Source: a virus. Taken from it: a DNA stretch of 64,000 bases. The number at the start of each line of letters is the position of its first letter. The stretch's first letter is position 1. The notes beneath the pieces are model-generated. The model ran no database searches. It saw only the letters and a program-made list of their open reading frames with translations, and had not been told where the DNA came from. Location: IMG/VR virus record IMGVR_UViG_3300036770_004143, positions 206,076 to 270,075 of that record; one strand, written 5' to 3'. This document shows, one piece after another, positions 55,112 through 64,000 of this stretch. A program made the translations under genes and the position numbers.

Positions 55112-57301
55112 TTAAAAATCCAAACTTATGTTATATTGCTGAGAACCCTGTCTTAAAGTAGGTGAACTTAGCTTGGATATAACCATAAGTTCTTTGTTGG
55201 AATTGTAAAGTCCAATTTCAGTAATGTACTTATTACCACTAGGTAAATAAGTTGGATTTGTGGAAGTCAAGAATTGTGTGTTAACCAAATTTATAGCATA
55301 CCTCATATCATATATAGTTGCAACAATCCCTGTTTGAATATTTCCATAAAAGAAATACTCGTCACCAAAATTTAATTTATTTGGTTCATTTAATTCTGGT
55401 AAATCAATAAAATTATTTAAGTTATATGATGTACCCCCAGTGTAATTTGATTCTGAAATAACAAATGTTGTTTTTGTTAATCCTGATTTTGGAATATATC
55501 CATTTACTTTTGTGGCGGCAATTTGACTTGTAAAATCAATTAGTTTCCATCCACTTGGTGTTGGCAATGAATCTGTATCTGTTCTTTGTGCCAAAATCTT
55601 AATTTGATTTGCTGAAAACCCTGATAAACTTCCATCTGAAAATAAAAAAGGAAATTCATCCCCAAACTTAACTGCAACATTCTGTGCTGTTATGGTACAC
55701 CCTGTATCTGGACCAACCATCTTTTGGTAATAATTACAATGTAATGAATTAGTATAGCCTGTTGAATCTAATCTATATGTAACCCATAAAGTCTTACCAT
55801 CCCCTGTCAAAACACCAATATCATCAGATGTATCAGTATCAAATAGATTTGGATTTATAAGGCTAACTTCTGGTGCAGGTAAAGTCCAATTTCTATTTGA
55901 TTTATATGATAAGGCTGCAACAATCTCATCATCATCAATAACAACAATCTGATTATCAGGAAAAACTCTACCAACTCTATTTAACTTACCATTAACATTT
56001 TTGTTATCATCCCATAGATTAAAGAACCTAATTCCTGGTTGATTCATATCCACATTCTTGGTTGATTTTATGAAATATGGAATACATAAACCAGTTTGAC
56101 TTGGTGGATCCACATAGAAGGTTTGTCCAATGGTTGCACCTGATGATTTATGCCACATTAATGTTGGAATATTTAATTTAAAATTCCTTGCACTATCTTC
56201 CTCTGTTGTAGGATCTGCTGGGTCATAGGGATTCATTGCAAACTTTTCCCCATATACATTATCTATGGATTGGTTTGTATAATGAATAATTGCAATTGCT
56301 TTTTGTTCCTTTGATTCAACAACAATTTTATTTAATTTTGAATCATAATAATAAACCAAACCATCAACATCATCTATTGTCTGACCTGAAGTAGAATAAA
56401 GATATTCTTTTGTTCCAAGATATGATTGAGAACCATATTTTGTATTATCCTCATATATATTTGAATCAACTCCTGCCACAGTTTGTGACCAAGGTATATT
56501 CATATTCCATACCCTTGTATCAACAGTTGCAGATGAATCACATATTGTTTCATAATTGAAAACATCGTTTGACCAATTTGGGCTTGGGGTCACACTATCA
56601 TATAGTGCAGTCATTCCTGATGGGTATATGAGACATCTTGCCAATTCACTACCAGTTGTTTTTGCAGAATATATTGGAAGGGTTCTATCCAACCCAATGG
56701 TGTAACTTCCAGCTGTCCCAGATACAGATGATTCAATTTTATATATAAGGTTGGGGAATGCATTTCTTATACTCCCACAATCACCAATACCATCATATAT
56801 TATAGAAACAAAATCCCCCACCTTTGGAACACCCACTGTTGTTGAACAACTATTTGCTGACAAAAACAAACTTGTTTGCCCTGTTATTGTTGGCATACTT
56901 GCAACATAATTAGATGAAACTGTATATGCTGAATTTGTTTGTGCTGACCATACTGTTGCCCCACTTGCAAAGAAACCTTTATCTGATGCTAAATTATAAA
57001 ACTCTTGAACAACTGATTCATTAAATGGAATTCCATAAGTTGTTCCAGTTGTCCCAGCCAAATAATATGGATATTTTACATTTTGTTTATTTACATTTAA
57101 ATTTGAACTATCATTATGTTCACAGAATGCAGGCATTAATATATTATTTGCTGCAATTGTTGTTGGACTTGAATAATCCACCTCTGAATCCCCAACTTGA
57201 AAATATGATATATTGAATTGCCCTTCTGATATTGCTTTTCTTCCAACATCAGTTATCCTTGTATTCAATAATCCTGACGTATTCTTTAATATGTAACCCA
57301 T
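55112..57301 (-). CDS. Large tail/baseplate-type structural protein
   Basis: The 729-residue protein begins GYILKNTSGLLNTRITDVGR, a conserved start seen in baseplate or tail proteins of T4-like phages of marine and Bacteroidetes hosts, and continues with a beta-rich body containing many Thr, Ser, Gly and Tyr residues. The C terminus (KYITEIGLYNSNKELMVISK) resembles virion proteins with an IGLYN strand. Function in tail fibre attachment or baseplate is inferred. Confidence 0.78.
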   Translation of the reverse strand: MGYILKNTSGLLNTRITDVGRKAISEGQFNISYFQVGDSEVDYSSPTTIAANNILMPAFCEHNDSSNLNVNKQNVKYPYYLAGTTGTTYGIPFNESVVQEFYNLASDKGFFASGATVWSAQTNSAYTVSSNYVASMPTITGQTSLFLSANSCSTTVGVPKVGDFVSIIYDGIGDCGSIRNAFPNLIYKIESSVSGTAGSYTIGLDRTLPIYSAKTTGSELARCLIYPSGMTALYDSVTPSPNWSNDVFNYETICDSSATVDTRVWNMNIPWSQTVAGVDSNIYEDNTKYGSQSYLGTKEYLYSTSGQTIDDVDGLVYYYDSKLNKIVVESKEQKAIAIIHYTNQSIDNVYGEKFAMNPYDPADPTTEEDSARNFKLNIPTLMWHKSSGATIGQTFYVDPPSQTGLCIPYFIKSTKNVDMNQPGIRFFNLWDDNKNVNGKLNRVGRVFPDNQIVVIDDDEIVAALSYKSNRNWTLPAPEVSLINPNLFDTDTSDDIGVLTGDGKTLWVTYRLDSTGYTNSLHCNYYQKMVGPDTGCTITAQNVAVKFGDEFPFLFSDGSLSGFSANQIKILAQRTDTDSLPTPSGWKLIDFTSQIAATKVNGYIPKSGLTKTTFVISESNYTGGTSYNLNNFIDLPELNEPNKLNFGDEYFFYGNIQTGIVATIYDMRYAINLVNTQFLTSTNPTYLPSGNKYITEIGLYNSNKELMVISKLSSPTLRQGSQQYNISLDF

Positions 57302-57318
57302 TATTCTTTTATATATAA

Positions 57319-58374
57319 TTATCTAATATGTGAATTTATTCCAGCATTACTATCAGAATTATATATCAGTTCACAACATTTACATGTATTTATTGCTGCT
57401 GACATAATCCTTATTAAGTTTTTTTGCTCAATCCTGGTTGAACATCCATTTGAACCTGTTTCAAGTTCAATGTTACTTATCACAGATGTTGTAATACCTG
57501 TCAATGTATCTCCACTAATTAGTGTTGTTGAATAGGTGATTCCTGAATAATTTGTTATATCAAGATATGGTGAACAATATGGTCTTGCAAGAGATATTGT
57601 TGATGTATTTGTATTTCCTGTTAATAATGTGTTATTCTTATACACAGATAAAGTATTTACTGTACTTGCAGTCCCAGGTTCTGAAACCCTTGTTTCCAAA
57701 TTTGCATTCAAACCAATTGTCAACACATCCCCTGTTTTAAGTGGGGGGTCTATGTTCACTTTCCAAGTTGTTTGAACAACATCATTAGATATATTTGTCT
57801 GTGATATATTCTCAACACTTAACCCATATTGATTTGCAACCCCATTAAACCCAATTGAAAATGTTTTTGATGTTGTTATTGCTGTATTTGCTGAAACAAT
57901 GATATTATAATCTCCTCCACACAAATTGCTAAATATTGGGTTTGGCGTATAAGTTACCCCATTGTTTATTGAATACAAATATGGCTTTGTTTGCCCCTTG
58001 GCGTTGGCCACAATGATACCATCACAATTTGATGAGCAAGTATTATTTGTTATGGTTGCATTCAATACAAGGGGTGTATATGCCCCACAAGAGCCTGATG
58101 TAACAATCACCTCATTCTTGGCAACCCTTCCAATTAATTTCCAGTTTGATGTTGGAAAATCTGTTTCTGTTTGATTTCTTAATGCTGAATTTTCAACACT
58201 AATCCAATTAACAACCTCCCAATATGTATTCCCTGAATTCCATTGCATAACCATATCATTATATGAGGCATTCCAATATGGTTTACCATTTACCTCACCA
58301 CCATAAATGAAATCATAAGGACCCAATTCATCATTTTCAAAGAAAACACTCAAACATAAATTGCTAACTGCCAT
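57319..58374 (-). CDS. Tail protein with SprB-like repeat
   Basis: The 351-residue protein has a virion-type N terminus (about 1-100), then ATITNNTCSSNCDGIIVANA and PYLYSINNGVTYTPNPIF with LCGGDYNIIV. This is the SprB repeat (NvTCxGxxDGxIxVxxxGGxxPYxYSxxNG) of the Flavobacterium gliding adhesin, followed by a further beta domain. The protein probably takes part in host binding. Cys-rich pairs near the end (NTCKCCELIYN). Confidence 0.75.
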   Translation of the reverse strand: MAVSNLCLSVFFENDELGPYDFIYGGEVNGKPYWNASYNDMVMQWNSGNTYWEVVNWISVENSALRNQTETDFPTSNWKLIGRVAKNEVIVTSGSCGAYTPLVLNATITNNTCSSNCDGIIVANAKGQTKPYLYSINNGVTYTPNPIFSNLCGGDYNIIVSANTAITTSKTFSIGFNGVANQYGLSVENISQTNISNDVVQTTWKVNIDPPLKTGDVLTIGLNANLETRVSEPGTASTVNTLSVYKNNTLLTGNTNTSTISLARPYCSPYLDITNYSGITYSTTLISGDTLTGITTSVISNIELETGSNGCSTRIEQKNLIRIMSAAINTCKCCELIYNSDSNAGINSHIR

Positions 58375-58376
58375 AA

Positions 58377-59474
58377 TTATTCTTTTATTAATCTAACTGG
58401 ATAAAAATCATCATAATTTGATATGAAATTTGCCCCATAAGAAACACTTGCTGAATCATAAGAGAATGAAACAATATGTTTTGTATTATCATTTGTTGTG
58501 GTGTCTGTGTTTGTCCAATAATTTCCTTTCTTCCCAATTTGTTGGAATGAACCCCTGCTAAAGAACCCAGAAGCCACCGCATCATAATTAAATTTATTCT
58601 CTGCCCCAACATTTGGTGAATCCCATGTTGAATTTGATTTTAAAACACCCCCGCTTGATACTTGACCAAATAAAGTATCATAATCTGATTTTGTTGGAAT
58701 CCTATACCCAACTGGTGCAATGTTCCTTGTATCTGTTATAGCAGCATAATTATATATATAACCCCTTGTCTGCCATGATTCACCAAATTCATAAGATGTA
58801 TATGCCGGGATTCCCTTATATGATAAGAATTCAGAAAAATTGGCAACATACTGGATGTCACTTCCATCTCTAAACTTTGTAACCTTTAAATTTCCATAAT
58901 CCCAAAATTGTGAGCCAACCTTAACTTGACCACAAGTTGTAACCCCTGTAATTAACCCCTCATCATCAACCTCATAACAATTATTATTATATTTAATTCT
59001 ATCCCAACTAGCGTCTGTAGACCAATTAATTGTTCCACTCAAACAAGCAGTTTTACCATTTGGCACTCTATATAGTCTATCACCTAATTTAAATGAATTT
59101 CCCCTAGCATAAACCAACCAGTTTGTTGTTGACCCACTACACATCTCATCACAATTTGCTACCCCGCTTATATTTCTACCTATAATAAACCTTGAACAAT
59201 AGGTTGGTAATAATTCATAATCAATAGAAATTGTAGCAACAATAACCTCATTTGTACTATCTATAACCTTTATATCATAATCCCCAGCAGATAAATTGCC
59301 AATAATATTCCCATTATTAATAGATCCATTTATAGAAATAACATAAGGAGGTAAACCCCCTGTTAAATAAAGAGATATAACCCCATCCTTCTTATTCACA
59401 CCACTTGCCTTTGTAACATCATATCTAATGTTCATTGGAAAAATGGTTGTCAATTCATTATATATTATTGCCAT
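58377..59474 (-). CDS. Tail adhesin with SprB-like and FISUMP-like domains
   Basis: The 365-residue protein has an N-terminal SprB-like repeat (KDGVISLYLTGGLPPYVISI and LSAGDYDIKVIDS) and a C-terminal domain with WDYGNLKVTKFRDGSDIQYV, AAITDTRNIAPVGYRIPTKS and YWTNT, the pattern of Fibrobacter succinogenes paralogous (FISUMP) domains. Such modules occur on Bacteroidetes surface proteins, so this is likely a receptor-binding tail protein. Confidence 0.8.
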   Translation of the reverse strand: MAIIYNELTTIFPMNIRYDVTKASGVNKKDGVISLYLTGGLPPYVISINGSINNGNIIGNLSAGDYDIKVIDSTNEVIVATISIDYELLPTYCSRFIIGRNISGVANCDEMCSGSTTNWLVYARGNSFKLGDRLYRVPNGKTACLSGTINWSTDASWDRIKYNNNCYEVDDEGLITGVTTCGQVKVGSQFWDYGNLKVTKFRDGSDIQYVANFSEFLSYKGIPAYTSYEFGESWQTRGYIYNYAAITDTRNIAPVGYRIPTKSDYDTLFGQVSSGGVLKSNSTWDSPNVGAENKFNYDAVASGFFSRGSFQQIGKKGNYWTNTDTTTNDNTKHIVSFSYDSASVSYGANFISNYDDFYPVRLIKE

Positions 59475-59478
59475 ACTT

Positions 59479-60885
59479 TTAACTTAAATTTAATGATACA
59501 AGACATGCCTGACAATCAACAAATGATGATGATGTGTATGATGCAAAATAATTTCCTGTATATGTTATAGGATTCACATTTGTTGGGGGTATATAAGTGT
59601 TTGAATAAATCCCAAGATATGACCAACAATTATCATCCACATCCTTTATAACTGAATTCACACTTAATGATGTCTGATAACTTTGCGTTTGTATTATTAA
59701 TGTTTGATTTTCATTTAACCCTATTGGTAAACAACTCTGAAACACATACACCATACCACTTGATGGAGTTGGGGTGTTAGTTATGGTTGGCGTAACTGTT
59801 GGTGTTGGTGTTATACTTGCACTTGGAGTTGGTGTTGGAGTTATTAAACAACTTGAACAATTTGCAATAACCTCCAGAATATCATCAATATATATATTTG
59901 AACTATTGACTGTTGTAATATCACTTGTATATTCAAAACATCTTTGTTGCCCATCAACAACAACCCTCATAGTTTGGCCAGTAACAACTGGAATACCACC
60001 AAATATCAAATCTTGATATGCATAATAAACAACCCCTGTTGAACACTCTGTTAATAATCTTGTTCCACTAAACACAAAACTCTTATCTAAAACATTATAT
60101 GTAACATTGCCAGATATAATTATATTATTGGTTGGTGTTATACTTGGTGTAGGCGAAACACTAACACTTGGATATGTATAAGTATATGCTGACATCCCCA
60201 CATTTATTGCCAAATTTCCTGTCATAGATGGAGTTGGAGTTATAGTTGGAGTTCTTGTTATAGTTGGTGTTACACTTGGAGTAGGGGTTGAAGTTAATGC
60301 CAAATCACAATTGAAATGTGCTGAGAAATCAATCACATCACATGAGGCAGGACTAGGGGTTGGGGTTGGACAAGCCCCACTAAAAACAATACCATCATAT
60401 AAATCAGGGTATGACTCTGTGTAGCAAGGGGATTTACCTGCTAACAAACAATCACCACCTAATGCATCACTTAAACACCATTGTTCCCTATCTGTATTAA
60501 AATATATAAAACCCCCTGTTTGACCTGTATAATAAACATATGTATCATACAACACATTTGCAATTGAATAATTGCCTGTGTTAGTATTTAATGTACTATA
60601 TTGAGTTGATACACAAAAGTTTTGAATGGCATCCCCTGGTATTACTTCAGGCTCAAAAGGTACTTGAAATAAGCTAATTGGGTTGGGACAATCTTCTTGC
60701 TGAATAAACACAACACCTTCTGAATTTATTATATTACCAACTTCACCATATTCAATTACCTTTGCATATGAATTAAAATTCTCACTTATTATATTAAACA
60801 CATCACCCACATTAGATTCATTTGATTCCAAATCAAATCTAAATACATCACCATTAATACAATCTCTAAATAATGTTAAACCCAT
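59479..60885 (-). CDS. Thr/Pro-repeat tail protein
   Basis: The 468-residue protein has a virion-type N terminus (MGLTLFRDCINGDVFRFDLE) and three or four low-complexity Thr/Pro linkers (TSTPTPSVTPTITRTPTITP and similar, near residues 200, 245 and 350) between small beta domains. Such linkers are typical of extended extracellular fibres or mucin-like stalks. Likely a tail fibre or decoration protein. Confidence 0.75.
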   Translation of the reverse strand: MGLTLFRDCINGDVFRFDLESNESNVGDVFNIISENFNSYAKVIEYGEVGNIINSEGVVFIQQEDCPNPISLFQVPFEPEVIPGDAIQNFCVSTQYSTLNTNTGNYSIANVLYDTYVYYTGQTGGFIYFNTDREQWCLSDALGGDCLLAGKSPCYTESYPDLYDGIVFSGACPTPTPSPASCDVIDFSAHFNCDLALTSTPTPSVTPTITRTPTITPTPSMTGNLAINVGMSAYTYTYPSVSVSPTPSITPTNNIIISGNVTYNVLDKSFVFSGTRLLTECSTGVVYYAYQDLIFGGIPVVTGQTMRVVVDGQQRCFEYTSDITTVNSSNIYIDDILEVIANCSSCLITPTPTPSASITPTPTVTPTITNTPTPSSGMVYVFQSCLPIGLNENQTLIIQTQSYQTSLSVNSVIKDVDDNCWSYLGIYSNTYIPPTNVNPITYTGNYFASYTSSSFVDCQACLVSLNLS

Positions 60886-60887
60886 TC

Positions 60888-61451
60888 TTATATATTAATT
60901 AATTCCCAATTTAATGTTTCTTCATTCCAATAATAATTATCCTCATCAGTTGGGTATGGTGTTGGTGAGATATAGTAGTAATACTCCTCAGATAATTGCC
61001 AACTTTCAAAAGGTTTTTGTAATACCCAGTTAATAACATCCTCATCCCAAAAATATCTATTGTATAATTGGTATGGTTGGGGTATAAGATTAACATCTGG
61101 ATATGGTATTGGTGGATTCCACAAGCAACTAAACTCATCTAATACCCAGCTTGGATATGGTTTTGGTGGGATGAACGCATCCCTTTGTTCATCATAGGTG
61201 TAGCCAATACCAGCGTGATTCTTTCTAAACGCTTTGCTTTGGTCTTGTGATGGTACACCATTTACATAATATATACCACCATTTGTATTATAAGAAGTTT
61301 GTTTCCAAACATCATTTGTTTGGTACAAATTATTTAAAAAATCAATACCAACTTGTTCATCTTCTATGCCATTAATTGTAAATACTTCATTTACAAGTGA
61401 AACACCTTGTATTACAAAATTTTCATTATTTAATTTTACAAATGTTCCCAT
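60888..61451 (-). CDS. Conserved tail-associated protein (FIPPKPYPSW type)
   Basis: The 187-residue protein carries NHAGIGYTYDEQRDAFIPPK and WVLDEFSCLWNPPIPYP, a block well known from cyanophage and other T4-like tail-region proteins. The C-terminal part repeats a Trp/Tyr/Pro-rich unit several times (YYYISPTPYPTDEDNYYWNE). Function unknown, virion-associated. Confidence 0.82.
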   Translation of the reverse strand: MGTFVKLNNENFVIQGVSLVNEVFTINGIEDEQVGIDFLNNLYQTNDVWKQTSYNTNGGIYYVNGVPSQDQSKAFRKNHAGIGYTYDEQRDAFIPPKPYPSWVLDEFSCLWNPPIPYPDVNLIPQPYQLYNRYFWDEDVINWVLQKPFESWQLSEEYYYYISPTPYPTDEDNYYWNEETLNWELINI

Positions 61452-61454
61452 ATT

Positions 61455-64000
61455 TTAAAAAGTTATTGAACCGCTTCCAGTAAATGTGTATATATAAAAA
61501 CTATCTGATGTTGTTGGTGTAATAACTGGAGATGTTGATTGTGCTAAAACAGTTGAACGAATAATTACAACCCCTTTACCACCAGCCCCGCCGTCACCTG
61601 CACCAGCAGCACCACCGCCACCACCACTTCCAGTATTTACTTGACCAGAAGTTCCTGCTGAATAGTCTGGGCCGCCACCGTTACCTCCTATTCCAGAACC
61701 ACCACTTCCACCAGTTCCTGCATTTCTTGTTCCACCACCACCACCACCAGCATAAAATAAGCCTGTAATTGCAGATATTAAACCAGCGCCACCATTTGCG
61801 CCAGTTGAATTTAGTACTCCATTAGAGCCTTCACTACCAGCACCACCACCACCACCACCTGATGTATTTATACCTGCAGCCCCAGAACCTCCACCGTTAT
61901 TGCCCTGACCAGCTGGACTTGCAATTGCACCAGATAATAATACTTTTGTATCTCCTCCTCCTCTTCCGCCGCCAGAACCACCAGCATTACCATTTACTTG
62001 ATTATAACTACCACCTCCACCACCACCCGTAGAGGTTATAGTAGTTAATCCAGTTCCAGAAATAGATGAATTATTACCATTGTTTCCTACAGTATTTGAA
62101 CCAGAGCTTCTTAGTGGTCCACCATCGCCAACAGTTACTGTATATGTTGTGCCTTTATTTAAAGTTAATAATGTGCCTCCAACATTTGTTTTAAAACCAC
62201 CAGCACCACCGCCACCGCCAACTCCTTCGCCACCACCACCACCACCAGCAACTACAAGATAATCAACCTCAATAGTTTCTTTAAGTTCAGGTGTTAATGC
62301 AGCCGTTGCATATTTAAATGGAGTTTCAGCAAATGCAGCATAGACATAAGTTTGCGCAGCATTTATATCTATATTTGTACTTCTTAATTTAAATCCATTT
62401 GATAAGAAATCTAAATCAGTACCAGTTGTATTTTCAGCAGCAGATGTATTAGCAAGTAATTCATTTATAACAGGGTTTCCTGTATTAACTATTGAGTTAA
62501 ATAAAACCCAGTTGCCAGTTGTGGTACTACATTTAATAAGAATATATTTAGGTTCAAACCCTGTATATACAAAAGTCCCATCTGTGGAATTGTTTCCAAG
62601 ATAAGAACCAAACTTAGAATAACCTTCAATCTCTGCCCAAGAATATGCTACTGATGTAATTGCTCCTGTTGCTGACCATGAAGATCCAATATTAAGAAGT
62701 GTTGATGTTGGTGTTCCACTAAAAAGCGTAGAATCTGATGCTTGATTAGATGTACTACTTAAAAATAAATAAGAAGTTCCACTATTTAAGTTTTTATGCC
62801 AAACACCCCAAGCTGACACATTACCTATTCGTTTAACAATATACATACTAGGGACAACACCTAAACCATGCCCAACTGTAAATGCTCCAGATGTTGGCGT
62901 TGTAAACGTGGCAATACTAAATCCAGAGGTTGGATTAACGCTAACTTGTGATGGTATTGTTCCACTATTATTTGTTACTGGTGTACCACCAGCTCTCCAT
63001 TGCCATGCAACATAAGTTGCTCCACTTGTATTTATTTCTGCTAATGTACCAACACTAAACCCAGTATCATCAAATGATGTTAATCCGCTTGTATTTGTAA
63101 TTTCCTCATTAGTATTATTTGATGATAATTGTTTGTTAACACCTCTATTAATATCATATATTGCATGAACTGTTGCTGCACTTCTACTCTTAATCCAAAC
63201 AAAATCAGGTTTAAATCCACTATTAAATATAGATTGAGCAGTACCAGTTCCAGTATATGTTGTAATATCCATATACTTATTTGCTAGATTTGATTCACCA
63301 CCACCACCTATTGCTGGTGTTGGTAAGTTAGCTGTATTTAATGTTTTAAATCCTGTTGGTGCTTTATATGTAAATGGTCTTTGACCGAAGTTGGCACTTA
63401 TAGATGGGCTACCAGCATCTTGAAATCCAATATAAGGTAATACCCCTATTGATATAATTCCTGTGCCAGATATTGTAGTTTGACTAACATTGTTTTTATA
63501 AAATGTTACAGTTTCTGCATCAGTATCTACGGCAATACCAATTATATCCCCACTAGTATAAGATGTTCCATAACTACTATTAACACCATTAATTCTTTTA
63601 CTACCATTTATTAAATAATAAATACCAGTTGTCATGTTAATTGCTGTAGTAGTTTGATTGTTATTTATAGGGATTAAACCAACACCAACACTAGTTGTGT
63701 CAGACCCTGCTGTTACTATTGTTATTTCACAATACATTTTACCTACAAAAGGCATTGTGCCAACAGCTATACAATTTATTGTACCAGCTGTCCCATTTAT
63801 TTGTAAATTTCCATTACTAAAAGTACCAAACCCAGCACCAGGATTTCTAAGTGGATTCCATGTAGCATAATTCCCCCTTACTTCACCACCAAAACCATTA
63901 TCAGTTCCATTAGGTGTTGGTACATCTGTAAGACTATCATATCCTACTCCTGGAGTTACACTAAATCCACTAGGTGTCCAGTTATTATTATTACCACTAA
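61455..64000 (-). CDS. Tail fibre protein with SPRY-like and glycine-rich domains (5' end outside window)
   Basis: The frame is open from 61455 to the end of the window; no start is visible, and the upstream part (WTPSGFSVTPGVGYDSLTDV) reads as an N-terminal fibre segment. A SPRY-like domain (MYCEITIVTAGSDTTSVGVG onward) leads to DFVWIKSRSAATVHAIYDIN and KYILIKCSTTTGNWVLFNS, then a C-terminal region of Gly runs (VVAGGGGGGEGVGGGGGAGG), as in Gly-rich adhesins such as T-even gp38. It is probably the main receptor-binding fibre. Confidence 0.85.
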   Translation of the reverse strand, partial: SGNNNNWTPSGFSVTPGVGYDSLTDVPTPNGTDNGFGGEVRGNYATWNPLRNPGAGFGTFSNGNLQINGTAGTINCIAVGTMPFVGKMYCEITIVTAGSDTTSVGVGLIPINNNQTTTAINMTTGIYYLINGSKRINGVNSSYGTSYTSGDIIGIAVDTDAETVTFYKNNVSQTTISGTGIISIGVLPYIGFQDAGSPSISANFGQRPFTYKAPTGFKTLNTANLPTPAIGGGGESNLANKYMDITTYTGTGTAQSIFNSGFKPDFVWIKSRSAATVHAIYDINRGVNKQLSSNNTNEEITNTSGLTSFDDTGFSVGTLAEINTSGATYVAWQWRAGGTPVTNNSGTIPSQVSVNPTSGFSIATFTTPTSGAFTVGHGLGVVPSMYIVKRIGNVSAWGVWHKNLNSGTSYLFLSSTSNQASDSTLFSGTPTSTLLNIGSSWSATGAITSVAYSWAEIEGYSKFGSYLGNNSTDGTFVYTGFEPKYILIKCSTTTGNWVLFNSIVNTGNPVINELLANTSAAENTTGTDLDFLSNGFKLRSTNIDINAAQTYVYAAFAETPFKYATAALTPELKETIEVDYLVVAGGGGGGEGVGGGGGAGGFKTNVGGTLLTLNKGTTYTVTVGDGGPLRSSGSNTVGNNGNNSSISGTGLTTITSTGGGGGGSYNQVNGNAGGSGGGRGGGDTKVLLSGAIASPAGQGNNGGGSGAAGINTSGGGGGGAGSEGSNGVLNSTGANGGAGLISAITGLFYAGGGGGGTRNAGTGGSGGSGIGGNGGGPDYSAGTSGQVNTGSGGGGGAAGAGDGGAGGKGVVIIRSTVLAQSTSPVITPTTSDSFYIYTFTGSGSITF

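Noticed and set aside
62080-62262. Plus-strand Pro-rich frame opposite the tail fibre
   Set aside because: The Pro run is the complement of the Gly-rich domain codons and has no independent support.

Overview
The window is a 64 kb piece of an AT-rich tailed-phage genome, most likely a T4-like (myovirus-type) phage of a Bacteroidetes/Flavobacteriia host. The phage assignment rests on T4-type replication and recombination genes (gp46/gp47-like SMC and Mre11 subunits, a DnaG-type primase, a RuvC-like nuclease, a phage sigma factor), a lysis region, tail and baseplate genes, many tRNA genes, homing endonucleases and dozens of small phage-type ORFs. The host inference rests on A-rich start contexts without Shine-Dalgarno sequences, tail proteins carrying SprB-like and Fibrobacter-paralogous-domain-like (FISUMP) modules, and an abundance of short lipoproteins. 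Nearly all genes lie on the minus strand; a few small plus-strand islands interrupt them.

Layout. 1-860: the end of a C5 cytosine methyltransferase and tRNA-Lys, Gln, Cys, His and Arg. 950-6,500: an adenine methyltransferase, tRNA-Tyr and Thr, a polynucleotide-kinase-like P-loop protein and small early-type genes. 6,550-8,975: a second RNA-rich block of tRNA-like genes with conserved acceptor, D and T arms but enlarged or scrambled central parts, plus an HNH homing endonuclease. 9,000-16,300: small genes, a cREC cyclic-phosphate-processing protein, and LpxH-like and heptose-kinase-like envelope enzymes. 16,300-22,170 and 26,195-27,734: thirteen tandem paralogues of a leucine-rich-repeat protein in two clusters, most joined by TAATG stop/start overlaps. 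22,200-26,120: an RNA ligase of the DRB0094 type and a plus-strand lipoprotein/membrane-protein island. 27,734-40,700: a C45-like Ntn hydrolase, Nudix, phosphatase, DUF192, a DHH phosphoesterase gene interrupted by an in-frame TGA, a homing-endonuclease-like ORF beside it, DUF3310, glutaredoxin, DUF932, DnaJ and histone-H1-like genes. 40,700-47,800: EF-hand and HD-domain proteins, a lysis-type region (overlapping membrane/coiled-coil pair, amidase, membrane proteins) and the sigma factor. 47,800-55,110: the recombination/replication module. 55,112-64,000: tail/baseplate and adhesin genes, the last running off the window.

Three themes stand out. First, the DHH gene carries a stop codon exactly inside its DxDG motif, flanked by synonymous Leu codons (CTC-TGA-GGG-CTT) and a 16-bp hairpin, next to a homing-endonuclease-like ORF; this closely parallels the T4 gene 60 bypass/MobA cassette. 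Second, several dissimilar enzymes (a metallopeptidase, an ADP-ribosyltransferase-like protein, a Cys-peptidase-like protein, an EF-hand protein, a C45 hydrolase) share an N-terminal amphipathic peptide ending in (L/I)xE, which matches the T4 capsid-targeting/prohead-protease signal and suggests a set of injected proteins. Third, unusual tRNA genes occur together with a dispersed set of RNA-repair-type genes (kinase, cREC, ligase). Functions are inferred from sequence motifs read by eye; no database search was run.
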